From an uncultured Pirellula sp. (GTDB lineage: Bacteria; Planctomycetota; Planctomycetia; Pirellulales; Pirellulaceae), in NCBI GenBank assembly GCA_903892365.1, contig CAITIF010000275.1, forward strand, positions 1 through 7,578: DNA of 7,578 nt. The letters run 5' to 3'. Positions 1 to 5,788 of this stretch are shown here, one piece after another. The translations under genes were made by a program, and so were the position numbers. The number at the start of each line of letters is the position of its first letter. Positions within the stretch are counted from its first letter, which is position 1. The notes below the pieces were generated by a model that was not told where the DNA came from, searched no databases, and saw only the letters and a program-made list of their open reading frames with translations.

Positions 1-225
1 AATCGTGAGCATCTCCGATGAATCGGTCGACAATCCGCTGTCCAAGCGTATAACGTCGACCGCACTTTGCATCGCAGCCGATAGGTTTCTAAGATCATGC
101 TCCAAATCCAAAACGGATTGCAGATTGGGAATCTTGTTCTCATTTGATTCTGTATTTGAATCAGCATCCATCACAGCACATGTTTCCTTGGCTTTGAAGA
201 GTCGCTCAACTGGGTTGGACGACAT
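1..225 (-). CDS. Partial gene, possible sensor histidine kinase (N-terminal 75 residues)
   Basis: A minus-strand frame opens at an ATG (225-223) and stays open to the left edge, so only the first 75 codons are visible and the stop lies outside the window. Residues 1-34 are polar and low in complexity. Residues 35-61 look like an amphipathic helix containing EHDLRN (42-47), followed by an AAMQSAVDVIRL stretch. This resembles the H-box of HisKA dimerisation domains (typically H-E/D-L-R-N-P-L), with His43 as the candidate phosphoacceptor. The usual Pro after Asn is replaced by Leu. No transmembrane segment or PAS domain precedes the H-box, so it would be a cytoplasmic kinase with a very short N-terminus. 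No clear Shine-Dalgarno is visible. The gene is divergent from the uxaE-like gene and could encode its regulator, but that is speculation. The start and strand are fairly safe; the kinase call is tentative because the ATP-binding domain is not visible. Confidence 0.5.
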   Translation of the reverse strand, partial: MSSNPVERLFKAKETCAVMDADSNTESNENKIPNLQSVLDLEHDLRNLSAAMQSAVDVIRLDSGLSTDSSEMLTI

Positions 226-232
226 GGAAGCC

Positions 233-241
233 AAGTGTCGC
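233..241. repeat. Left copy of a 9-bp opposed motif (AAGTGTCGC)
   Basis: AAGTGTCGC here matches the reverse complement GCGACACTT at 365-373. The two copies sit near the two ends of the divergent intergenic region, one just upstream of the minus-strand start and one just upstream of the uxaE-like gene. The placement is compatible with a pair of regulator-binding half sites. A 9-bp match in about 190 bases could also be chance. Confidence 0.3.
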
Positions 242-364
242 GGCGGCCCGCTAGACTTCCCGGTTACACCCTACCACAGCCAGGGTAGAAGCACAAACGA
301 CAGCTGATTTTGCAGATGACTCGCTAGGGGAGCTGGACTTTCGTTTGCCGGCTATGGGCACTTT

Positions 365-373
365 GCGACACTT
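365..373. repeat. Right copy of the 9-bp opposed motif (GCGACACTT)
   Basis: This is the reverse complement of the copy at 233-241. It lies five bases before a TATAAT-like hexamer (378-383), so a bound protein could affect transcription of the sugar gene cluster. No regulator is identified. Confidence 0.3.
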
Positions 374-377
374 AGGC

Positions 378-383
378 CATAAT
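378..383 (+). promoter_or_regulatory. Candidate -10 hexamer upstream of the uxaE-like gene
   Basis: CATAAT differs from the TATAAT consensus by one base. No good -35 hexamer lies at 16-18 bases upstream, so this is only a weak candidate. If real, transcription would begin near 390. That would exclude the upstream ATG at 382 and favour the ATG at 415 as the start of the first gene. Confidence 0.2.
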
Positions 384-405
384 GTTGCGAAAGTCTCTGA
401 AGAAA

Positions 406-410
406 GGTGA
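406..410 (+). promoter_or_regulatory. Ribosome binding site that decides the uxaE-like start
   Basis: GGTGA lies within AAAGGTGA, which is complementary to the 3' end of 16S rRNA, four bases before the ATG at 415. The alternative in-frame ATG at 382 has no comparable element. Confidence 0.5.
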
Positions 411-414
411 AAGT

Positions 415-1680
415 ATGCTGGTTTTGCAATCCTATTCGTTTGGTATCGGTGATCGGTTCGCGCATCAAGCCAAGGCTCAACTGAGCGCATTTGTCATGTT
501 GCGGGATCAGATGAATCCGCGGCCGGGCATGGAGGTGGTTCCGGTTTGGAACAAATCGAACCGGGAGCATACTTTCATTGGCTCGGAACCCCAAAGCGTT
601 TACGATTCGGGTGCTGCGGCCGTAGCCGCCCTGGACTGGAAGCTGCCATGGTATGTGGATGCGGATCATATCCAACGATCGACGGTCGATCGCTTTGTCG
701 CGTGCTCTAATTTTTTTACCATCGATGTAGCGGACTCGATCGGAAAATCGGCCAGCGACGCAGAGGTTGCCGAGTTTGTTCGGCGGCATCCAGAATTCCA
801 GCAGCCGATTGCAATTCCCGGAATTCAGGATCGGTTGGAAATTGAGCAAAGCGAAGTGGAGCGAGTAGCAAGGAAGTACTTGCTTGCAACGCGACAGGCC
901 GGAGAGATCTATCGCTACATTGAATCCAAGAAAGGGGTGGGTGGGTTTGTGCCCGAAGTTTCGATGGACGAAACAGATTCGCCTCAAACGCCCCCAGAGC
1001 TATTGATCATTTTGGCTGCGTTGGCTGACGAAGGCTGTCCGGTTCAGACGATCGCTCCCAAGTTTACGGGACGATTTAATAAAGGAGTGGACTATGTTGG
1101 AGATCTTGTGCAATTCGAAAAGGAGTTTTTCGACGACCTAGCAGTGATTCAATTCGCGATTGGTCAGTATGGTTTGCCTAACAACCTGAAGCTAAGTGTT
1201 CACAGTGGAAGCGATAAGTTTGGTCTGTATCCCATTATTCGAAAAGCCATCCATGCAACGGGTGCGGGAATCCATTTAAAGACTGCTGGCACCACTTGGT
1301 TGGAAGAGATCATTGGGCTTGCTGAAGCGGGTGGCGACGGGTTAGCTCTTGCTAAAGAAATTTATGCGTACGCGTTTGAGCATATCGACGAACTTTGCAT
1401 GCCCTATGCATCTGTGATCGATATCGACCGCACGCGATTGCCTTCCAGTTCGGAGGTTGCACGTTGGGATGGGCCGAAGCTTGCTAGCACCATTCGTCAC
1501 GTTCCAAACGACCCCAGCTTCAATGCGAACGTCAGGCAGTTATTGCATGTGTCCTTCAAGGTAGCCGCGAAAGCGGGAAGCCGGTTTACCGATTTGCTCA
1601 AGGCCAACGAAACAATCGTGGGGGCTCAGGTCACCACCAATCTTTTCGATCGCCACCTGAAGCCCTTGTTTTTGGGCTAA
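415..1680 (+). CDS. uxaE: Tagaturonate epimerase (UxaE) family protein
   Basis: The 421-residue protein belongs to the UxaE family. The founding Thermotoga enzyme interconverts D-tagaturonate and D-fructuronate in the cytoplasm, feeding uronates towards 2-keto-3-deoxygluconate. Family-like blocks visible in order are GIGDRF (10-15), DADH (82-85), EVSMDE (181-186), APKFTGRFNKGVDYVGD (214-230), SVHSGSDKF (261-269), HLKTAGTTWLEE (287-298), RHVPND followed by RQLLHVSFKVAA (361-385), and a C-terminal NLFDRHLKPLF (409-419). The Asp, His and Glu residues in these blocks are candidate metal or catalytic residues for a barrel-fold epimerase, but I cannot assign each one. The length is close to, perhaps slightly shorter than, the family norm. 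The start at 415 is chosen for its Shine-Dalgarno; an ATG at 382 would add 11 basic residues. The gene leads a three-gene run with two sugar dehydrogenases. The family is secure; the exact substrate is inferred, and a related keto-sugar acid or ketose remains possible. Confidence 0.85.
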   Translation: MLVLQSYSFGIGDRFAHQAKAQLSAFVMLRDQMNPRPGMEVVPVWNKSNREHTFIGSEPQSVYDSGAAAVAALDWKLPWYVDADHIQRSTVDRFVACSNFFTIDVADSIGKSASDAEVAEFVRRHPEFQQPIAIPGIQDRLEIEQSEVERVARKYLLATRQAGEIYRYIESKKGVGGFVPEVSMDETDSPQTPPELLIILAALADEGCPVQTIAPKFTGRFNKGVDYVGDLVQFEKEFFDDLAVIQFAIGQYGLPNNLKLSVHSGSDKFGLYPIIRKAIHATGAGIHLKTAGTTWLEEIIGLAEAGGDGLALAKEIYAYAFEHIDELCMPYASVIDIDRTRLPSSSEVARWDGPKLASTIRHVPNDPSFNANVRQLLHVSFKVAAKAGSRFTDLLKANETIVGAQVTTNLFDRHLKPLFLG

Positions 1681-1739
1681 ACGAACGGAAGTGATATCCT
1701 TGGTTCTATTTTTATTCTGACGAAACGAAAGCAAGATTG

Positions 1740-2672
1740 ATGGAGAAAAGACAATTGGGTGCAACAGGGCTGGAGCTTCCAGTCCTTAGTTTTGGAGCTT
1801 CGTCGTTGGGGGCCGAATTTCGGAGCGTCCAAATCGATGAGATCTTTGAGAGCGTGCGCGTGGCGTTGGAATTGGGATTGAACTTTATTGATACGTCCCC
1901 TTTTTACGGTCGAGGCATGTCCGAAGTTCTGTTGGGGATCGCCCTTCGCGATGTCCCTCGCGATCAATACACGTTATGTTCCAAGCTTGGGCGGTACGAC
2001 GTTGGGCATTTTGATTTTTCCGCGAAACGCGTTTTCGAAAGTGTGGACGTCAGTTTGCATCGGCTTGGTACCGACCATTTGGACATCATGCTATGCCATG
2101 ATATTGAGTTTGTGCCGTTGCAGCAGATCGTGGAGGAGACATTGCCCGCGCTTCGCCGAATTCAGCAGTCTGGCAAAGTGCGATTCGTCGGGATCAGTGG
2201 CTACCCGATGAAGATTTTTGATGTGGTAAGCTCGCAGGCAGAATTGGATTGTATTTTGTCCTACAACCAATACACGCTTCAGAACACGACCTTGGCAGAC
2301 GATTTGATTCCGAAGCTGAAGGCGAAGAACATTGGGATCATGAACGGTGGGCCGTTTTCCGCCAGACTGCTTACCAACGCCACCCTGCCTGTTTGGTTTC
2401 GCGATCCCAAAAATGTACAAGCGGCCGCCAAAGAAGCAGCTCTTTACTGTCAAAAACAAGGGGTCGATATCGCTCAACTTGCGCTTCAATTTTCCTGTGC
2501 CAACCAGGATATAACCACCACCATCGCTGGTAGTGCCAATCCGAACAATATTCGCAAGTGGGTTCAGTGGTTGGAATCACCTGTCGATACGGCGTTGATG
2601 TCGGAAGTCATTTCGATTTTGCAGCCTGTAAAGAATGTTGGGCACTTAGAAGGCCTTCCCGAGAACAACTGA
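1740..2672 (+). CDS. Aldo/keto reductase, L-galactose (or L-fucose) dehydrogenase type
   Basis: This 310-residue NAD(P)-dependent aldo/keto reductase probably oxidises C1 of a sugar such as L-galactose or L-fucose to the lactone in the cytoplasm. The catalytic tetrad is complete: Asp51 and Tyr56 in FIDTSPFYGRG, Lys82 in CSKLGRY, and His120 in LCHDIEF. Features that point to the L-galactose dehydrogenase branch rather than general reductases are GASSLGAEF (20-28), FDFSAKRVFESVDVSLHRLG (91-110), CHDIEF, GKVRFVGISGYP and LSYNQYTLQNTTLADDLIP. The start is taken as the ATG at 1740; a TTG directly before it is in frame but less likely. No clear Shine-Dalgarno is present, suggesting a weak or leaderless-style signal. 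It lies 59 bases after the uxaE-like gene and 16 bases before the zinc dehydrogenase, consistent with one operon. The subfamily is recognised with good confidence. L-galactose is preferred as substrate over L-fucose only because of the neighbours. Confidence 0.85.
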   Translation: MEKRQLGATGLELPVLSFGASSLGAEFRSVQIDEIFESVRVALELGLNFIDTSPFYGRGMSEVLLGIALRDVPRDQYTLCSKLGRYDVGHFDFSAKRVFESVDVSLHRLGTDHLDIMLCHDIEFVPLQQIVEETLPALRRIQQSGKVRFVGISGYPMKIFDVVSSQAELDCILSYNQYTLQNTTLADDLIPKLKAKNIGIMNGGPFSARLLTNATLPVWFRDPKNVQAAAKEAALYCQKQGVDIAQLALQFSCANQDITTTIAGSANPNNIRKWVQWLESPVDTALMSEVISILQPVKNVGHLEGLPENN

Positions 2673-2688
2673 GTAGAAACAGAAAATC

Positions 2689-3720
2689 ATGAGAGCGTTG
2701 CAACTGGAGAAGCCAGAGACTTGGCGGTTCATCGATATACCGGAGCCACCGTCACCGGACGCTGGCCAGGTTTTGGTCCGAGTTCATCGTGTGGGAGTGT
2801 GTGGTACCGACCTGGGTGGTTACTTAGGAAAGTTTCCATTCTTTTCTTACCCAAGAATTCCGGGGCACGAATTAGGGGTGGAGGTTCTTGAGGTTGGAGC
2901 CGGCGTAACCAATGTCAAGCCTGGCGACCGTTGTTCCGTGGAGCCGTATTTGAATTGTCAGCAATGCTATTCATGTCTTCGGGGACATACGAATTGCTGC
3001 GAGCATCACAAGACATTGGGAGTGATGTGCGACGGTGGGTTGACCGAGCGGATTGTGTTGCCTGCGCGCAAGTTGCATTTGGCCGCTGGTTTGACCTGGG
3101 AGCAAGCAGCCCTGGTAGAAACGTTGGCGATTGGTTGTCACGCTGTCGACCGCAGCGGAAGCAAGCAAGGCGAAAATGTCTTGTTGATTGGAGCTGGTCC
3201 TATCGGCTTGGCCGCTCTGGAGTTTGTAAAGTTGTCAGGCGCACGGCCCATTGTGGCCGATATTAGTGAAAGCCGACTGAAGTTTGTGCGGACGAAAATG
3301 GGGGTGGCTGATACCTTGTTGATTCGCAATGAACCAGGCGATGTTTCCGATTTAGAGTCGTTAACCCAAGGGCAACGCGCGGATGTTGTTTTGGATGCGA
3401 CAGGCAACCATCGATCGATGGTGCGTGCCTTTGACTTTGCGGCGTTTGCTGGCCGAGTCGTATACGTTGGCATCACGCAACAGAATCTTGAGTTCGCGCA
3501 TGCTCCGGTTTTCCATCGACGCGAACTGACGTTACTTGCCAGCCGAAATGCCTTGTCGCGAGACTTCTCGCGGATTATCAGTTTGATCGAAGCAGGGAAA
3601 ATCGATACGAACACCTGGATCACCCATCATGCACGGTTCGAAAACGTTCCGAGTGAGTTTCCTAATTGGCTCAACCCTGATGCGGGAGTCATGAAAGCGG
3701 TTATTCACATTGACGCATAA
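2689..3720 (+). CDS. Zinc-dependent alcohol dehydrogenase, possible L-galactonate 5-dehydrogenase
   Basis: This is a 343-residue medium-chain dehydrogenase. The GroES-like N-terminal domain has the catalytic zinc ligands Cys38 (VCGTD), His60 and Glu61 (PGHE), with Glu144 (LVET) as the further ligand typical of the sugar-alcohol and threonine dehydrogenase branch. The structural zinc site is Cys90, Cys93, Cys96 and Cys104. The Rossmann domain carries GAGPIG (168-173), and Asp191 at the end of the second strand suggests NAD rather than NADP. Size and layout are normal for the family. In E. coli, LgoD (YjjN) of this class oxidises L-galactonate to D-tagaturonate, which is the substrate of the UxaE-type epimerase encoded two genes upstream. 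That link is the basis for the proposed role; sorbitol, threonine or other polyol substrates cannot be excluded. The start codon is ATG with only a weak A-rich leader, 16 bases after the preceding stop. After its stop the same frame stays open for another 60 codons, with no obvious domain. Confidence 0.85.
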   Translation: MRALQLEKPETWRFIDIPEPPSPDAGQVLVRVHRVGVCGTDLGGYLGKFPFFSYPRIPGHELGVEVLEVGAGVTNVKPGDRCSVEPYLNCQQCYSCLRGHTNCCEHHKTLGVMCDGGLTERIVLPARKLHLAAGLTWEQAALVETLAIGCHAVDRSGSKQGENVLLIGAGPIGLAALEFVKLSGARPIVADISESRLKFVRTKMGVADTLLIRNEPGDVSDLESLTQGQRADVVLDATGNHRSMVRAFDFAAFAGRVVYVGITQQNLEFAHAPVFHRRELTLLASRNALSRDFSRIISLIEAGKIDTNTWITHHARFENVPSEFPNWLNPDAGVMKAVIHIDA

Positions 3721-3868
3721 TGCCGAACCTTGCGGTGGTATTGTGAAATAGCCATAGGTGTTCGCTTTGCTGATCCACAGACGAATTTGGCTCGGGATTT
3801 TGCGGGGATTGACTTGGGCATGATGGCTCGCAGAGCGTGTCAAGTCGCGTCTTTTGAAGGTGCGTATG

Positions 3869-3883
3869 GCGGCGCGACGCCGC
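3869..3883. repeat. Perfect G+C hairpin, 6-bp stem with 3-base loop
   Basis: GCGGCG (3869-3874) pairs with CGCCGC (3878-3883) around a CGA loop. There is no T-run after it on the plus strand, nor a clear one on the minus strand, so it is not a standard intrinsic terminator. It could be part of a REP-like intergenic element or an RNA structure protecting the 3' end of the sugar operon transcript. Confidence 0.5.
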
Positions 3884-3987
3884 GAATGCCTGATTATGAG
3901 TAAATCATTCCATTTTTCATGGGTTGCCCCATAGCTCTTTGGCGGAACGTTCGTCACACTAACCGCCGGTGAAAATCGATAATTACA

Positions 3988-3992
3988 AAGGA
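3988..3992 (+). promoter_or_regulatory. Ribosome binding site of the SseB-like gene
   Basis: AAGGA lies eight bases before the ATG at 4001, an ideal spacing that supports this start. Confidence 0.5.
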
Positions 3993-4000
3993 AAGAGAAA

Positions 4001-4423
4001 ATGCAGTCTGACGAAGAAATGGGATCGCGGTTGGATGGGTTGATCGAGGCGATTGAGGCCAAAGACAAAGAGGCCATCATGAGCTGGATTCGCGGAGAGC
4101 AATTTACATTGGTTTCCCTGAGCAACGATGAAGATTCGTTATCTGCCATGATACTTGAAACCGAAGAGTTTCCTGCATTGGTCGCCTTCTTGACCTCGGA
4201 ACATGCCGAAGACTTCGTCGATTCGATCGCGGATGAAATTGAAGGGGAAGAGGTTGATCTGTTCGAGGTTTCGGGCGAGGATCTCCTAGGGCCACTGGCG
4301 AAAGAGTTTGGACTTTTGATCAATCCGGAGTCGGATGATGCAGTCATGATTGAGCCGGCTTTGTTGCAACACGAACGCGATGATGATGACGAAGATGAAG
4401 ACGGTGAAGATACCGAAGAGTAG
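4001..4423 (+). CDS. Small acidic protein with SseB-like domain
   Basis: This is a 140-residue, strongly acidic, cytoplasmic protein without signal peptide or membrane segment. Residues 1-30 form a charged helix-like segment. The central part resembles the SseB N-terminal domain in the order of its motifs: a strand-rich stretch (EQFTLVSL), then FPALVAFLTSEHAEDFVD matching the family's 'lpaFTs.e' signature, then VSGEDLLGPLAKEFGLLINP matching its 'dLL..l...gl.iNP' signature. The C-terminus is an almost purely Asp/Glu tail (DDDDEDEDGEDTEE). The function of SseB-like domains in such bacteria is unclear; they are often found as small stand-alone proteins. A good Shine-Dalgarno fixes the start. It is followed after 57 bases by the sulfatase-fold gene. 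The domain assignment is from pattern alone and is tentative; the gene itself is well supported by its frame, its ribosome site and its conserved-looking core. Confidence 0.8.
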   Translation: MQSDEEMGSRLDGLIEAIEAKDKEAIMSWIRGEQFTLVSLSNDEDSLSAMILETEEFPALVAFLTSEHAEDFVDSIADEIEGEEVDLFEVSGEDLLGPLAKEFGLLINPESDDAVMIEPALLQHERDDDDEDEDGEDTEE

Positions 4424-4480
4424 AGCTTTTCGAAGGAACTGTAGGTCTGTGTCTCGAATGCGCTTAGTAGGTTGAAGCAA

Positions 4481-5776
4481 GTGACTGGACTCAACCAAGC
4501 CAAAACCCCTCGTCTGGTCATTGTTACCATAGAGGGGCTGGGGACTAATCTCGTAGGTTGTTACGGTGGCGCGATTGCGCCCACCAAAAACTGGGATCGC
4601 CTTGCCTCCAAGTCGATCGTTGTAGATCAATTCTGGGCCGATACGCTTCGGCCCGTTGATATCCTACACTCGATTTGGTCTGGGACTCATTATGCAAAGC
4701 GTCAGCTTGGGGCCGAGCCGCAAGCCATGGAAACGCCAGCCGTCCCGGCCGCGAAACAGCAAGTTTCTGTCGTGGATAAGATTCTTATGGCCACGGATGT
4801 GCTTTCTGTTTTCGAGGAATCGGAAACGGATGCGTTCGGTGACTTGTTGTACTTTGAGCCAGATGCGCTTCCTGGACCTGAAACGGAAGAGATGCGAGCA
4901 TCCCAGCTTGAACAGTTGTTTCAAGCCGCGTTAGGGAAGTGGTCTGTTCAGCTTCACCAGAATCCTATTCTTTGGATTCATTCTTCTGGATTAAATGGTC
5001 CTTGGGACGCACCCTATGCATATCGTCAGGTTATGTGCGATGAAGGAGATCCGGACCCGCCCACAGACAGAGAGCCAGCAGAGCTGCAGATCACGGAAAA
5101 AACGGACCCGGATGAGATCTTCGGCCATGCCTGTTGTGCTGGTGGACAAGCGATCGCGATGGACGAAGCGTGGGAGTTGCTAGAGGACGCGATTTCTGAG
5201 CTTGGGATTGCGGACGACTGCATGCTGATTTTGGCAGGTGTTGGTGGATATCCGATGGGGGAACATGGATGGGTCGGCAATGGTTTGGATTCGTTATTCG
5301 CGGAAACTATTCATTTGCCTCTCGTCATTCGGCCTGGCAATCGACTGGATGTAGGGCAACGCATTCCTTTTATTGTGCAGCCTCACCAGCTTCTTGAAAC
5401 GATTCTAAGGTGGTTGATGCCCGATTCGGTGCCGGCGGATCTCGATCTGACCGAGATCATGGATTTACCCCCTGCCGAAAGTTGGCCGATTGTTCATCAA
5501 TTTGGTTTTGCCTTGTATCAAGAGCAGATGCATTTGATTGTTCCCGCCTGGAGCTATCGCTGGATGAAGACCGGTGAAGATACAGAGACGAGGCAGTTGT
5601 ATGCGATGCCTGACGATCGGTGGCAGCAGAATGAAATTTCCCAGCGGGCTGTTGCGACGGTCGAATTGATGGAAGACCTAAGGTTGCGTTGGTTGACATA
5701 CTTTCAAAACCCCAGCACCATGACATTTGACGAAACGACTCGATTACCTCAAGAGCTAACACATCCTTTCCGTTAA
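4481..5776 (+). CDS. Sulfatase-fold protein lacking catalytic residues (probable pseudo-sulfatase)
   Basis: This 431-residue protein keeps the outline of the sulfatase/alkaline phosphatase superfamily: a first strand LVIVTIEGLG (12-21), GCYGG (26-30), NWDRLA (37-42), a WSG (66-68) where sulfatases have the TG after the nucleophile motif, WIHSSGLNGPWDAP (165-178) like the 'H..D.H.Pw' block, and GEHGW (260-264). The active residues are gone. The metal-binding Asp pair is Ile17-Glu18, the CxPSR nucleophile motif is replaced by PVDIL (58-62), the SDHG block is GVGG, and the Lys after GEHGlwg is Asn267. There is no signal peptide, whereas polysaccharide sulfatases are normally exported. A cytoplasmic binding or scaffolding role is possible, but the function is unknown. 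The start is taken as GTG 4481, nine bases after an AGG; an in-frame TTG at 4472 is the alternative. The stop is 12 bases before gatA, so translation of the two may be coupled. The fold call is good; inactivity is inferred from the residues. Confidence 0.8.
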   Translation: MTGLNQAKTPRLVIVTIEGLGTNLVGCYGGAIAPTKNWDRLASKSIVVDQFWADTLRPVDILHSIWSGTHYAKRQLGAEPQAMETPAVPAAKQQVSVVDKILMATDVLSVFEESETDAFGDLLYFEPDALPGPETEEMRASQLEQLFQAALGKWSVQLHQNPILWIHSSGLNGPWDAPYAYRQVMCDEGDPDPPTDREPAELQITEKTDPDEIFGHACCAGGQAIAMDEAWELLEDAISELGIADDCMLILAGVGGYPMGEHGWVGNGLDSLFAETIHLPLVIRPGNRLDVGQRIPFIVQPHQLLETILRWLMPDSVPADLDLTEIMDLPPAESWPIVHQFGFALYQEQMHLIVPAWSYRWMKTGEDTETRQLYAMPDDRWQQNEISQRAVATVELMEDLRLRWLTYFQNPSTMTFDETTRLPQELTHPFR

Positions 5777-5781
5777 GAGGA
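5777..5781 (+). promoter_or_regulatory. Ribosome binding site of gatA
   Basis: GAGGA follows directly on the stop codon of the upstream gene and lies seven bases before the gatA ATG, supporting the start at 5789 and translation from a shared mRNA. Confidence 0.5.
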
Positions 5782-5788
5782 ATCCACC

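Larger units (their letters stand above)
3721..4000. other. Intergenic region without a convincing gene
   Basis: This 280-base gap separates the sugar genes from the next cluster. The plus-strand frame of the preceding dehydrogenase continues open to a TAA at 3901-3903 and includes a 27-codon ATG-started ORF at 3820-3903 with no ribosome binding site. The minus strand is also open throughout in one frame. A G+C hairpin lies at 3869-3883 and a weaker inverted repeat (GGCGG/CCGCC, 3941-3967) lies in the leader of the next gene. It may hold a promoter, a small RNA or a dispersed repeat, none of which can be shown here. Confidence 0.5.

Noticed and set aside
5..307. Plus-strand open frame of 100 codons at the left edge
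   Set aside because: It is antisense to the better-supported minus-strand partial gene and has no domain or ribosome site; the minus frame gives a plausible helical protein with an H-box-like motif.
352..987. Minus-strand open frame of 211 codons
   Set aside because: It is the shadow of the uxaE-like gene, whose plus-strand translation has clear family motifs.
3820..3903. 27-codon plus-strand ORF between the dehydrogenase and the SseB-like gene
   Set aside because: It has no ribosome binding site or recognisable feature, and it is in the same frame as the open extension after the dehydrogenase stop; more likely non-coding or part of a repeat.
3532..4530. Minus-strand open frame of 332 codons with a Ser-rich segment
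   Set aside because: It lies antisense to the dehydrogenase, the SseB-like gene and the sulfatase-fold gene. The Ser run is simply the complement of the Asp/Glu-coding tract, and there is no recognisable domain.
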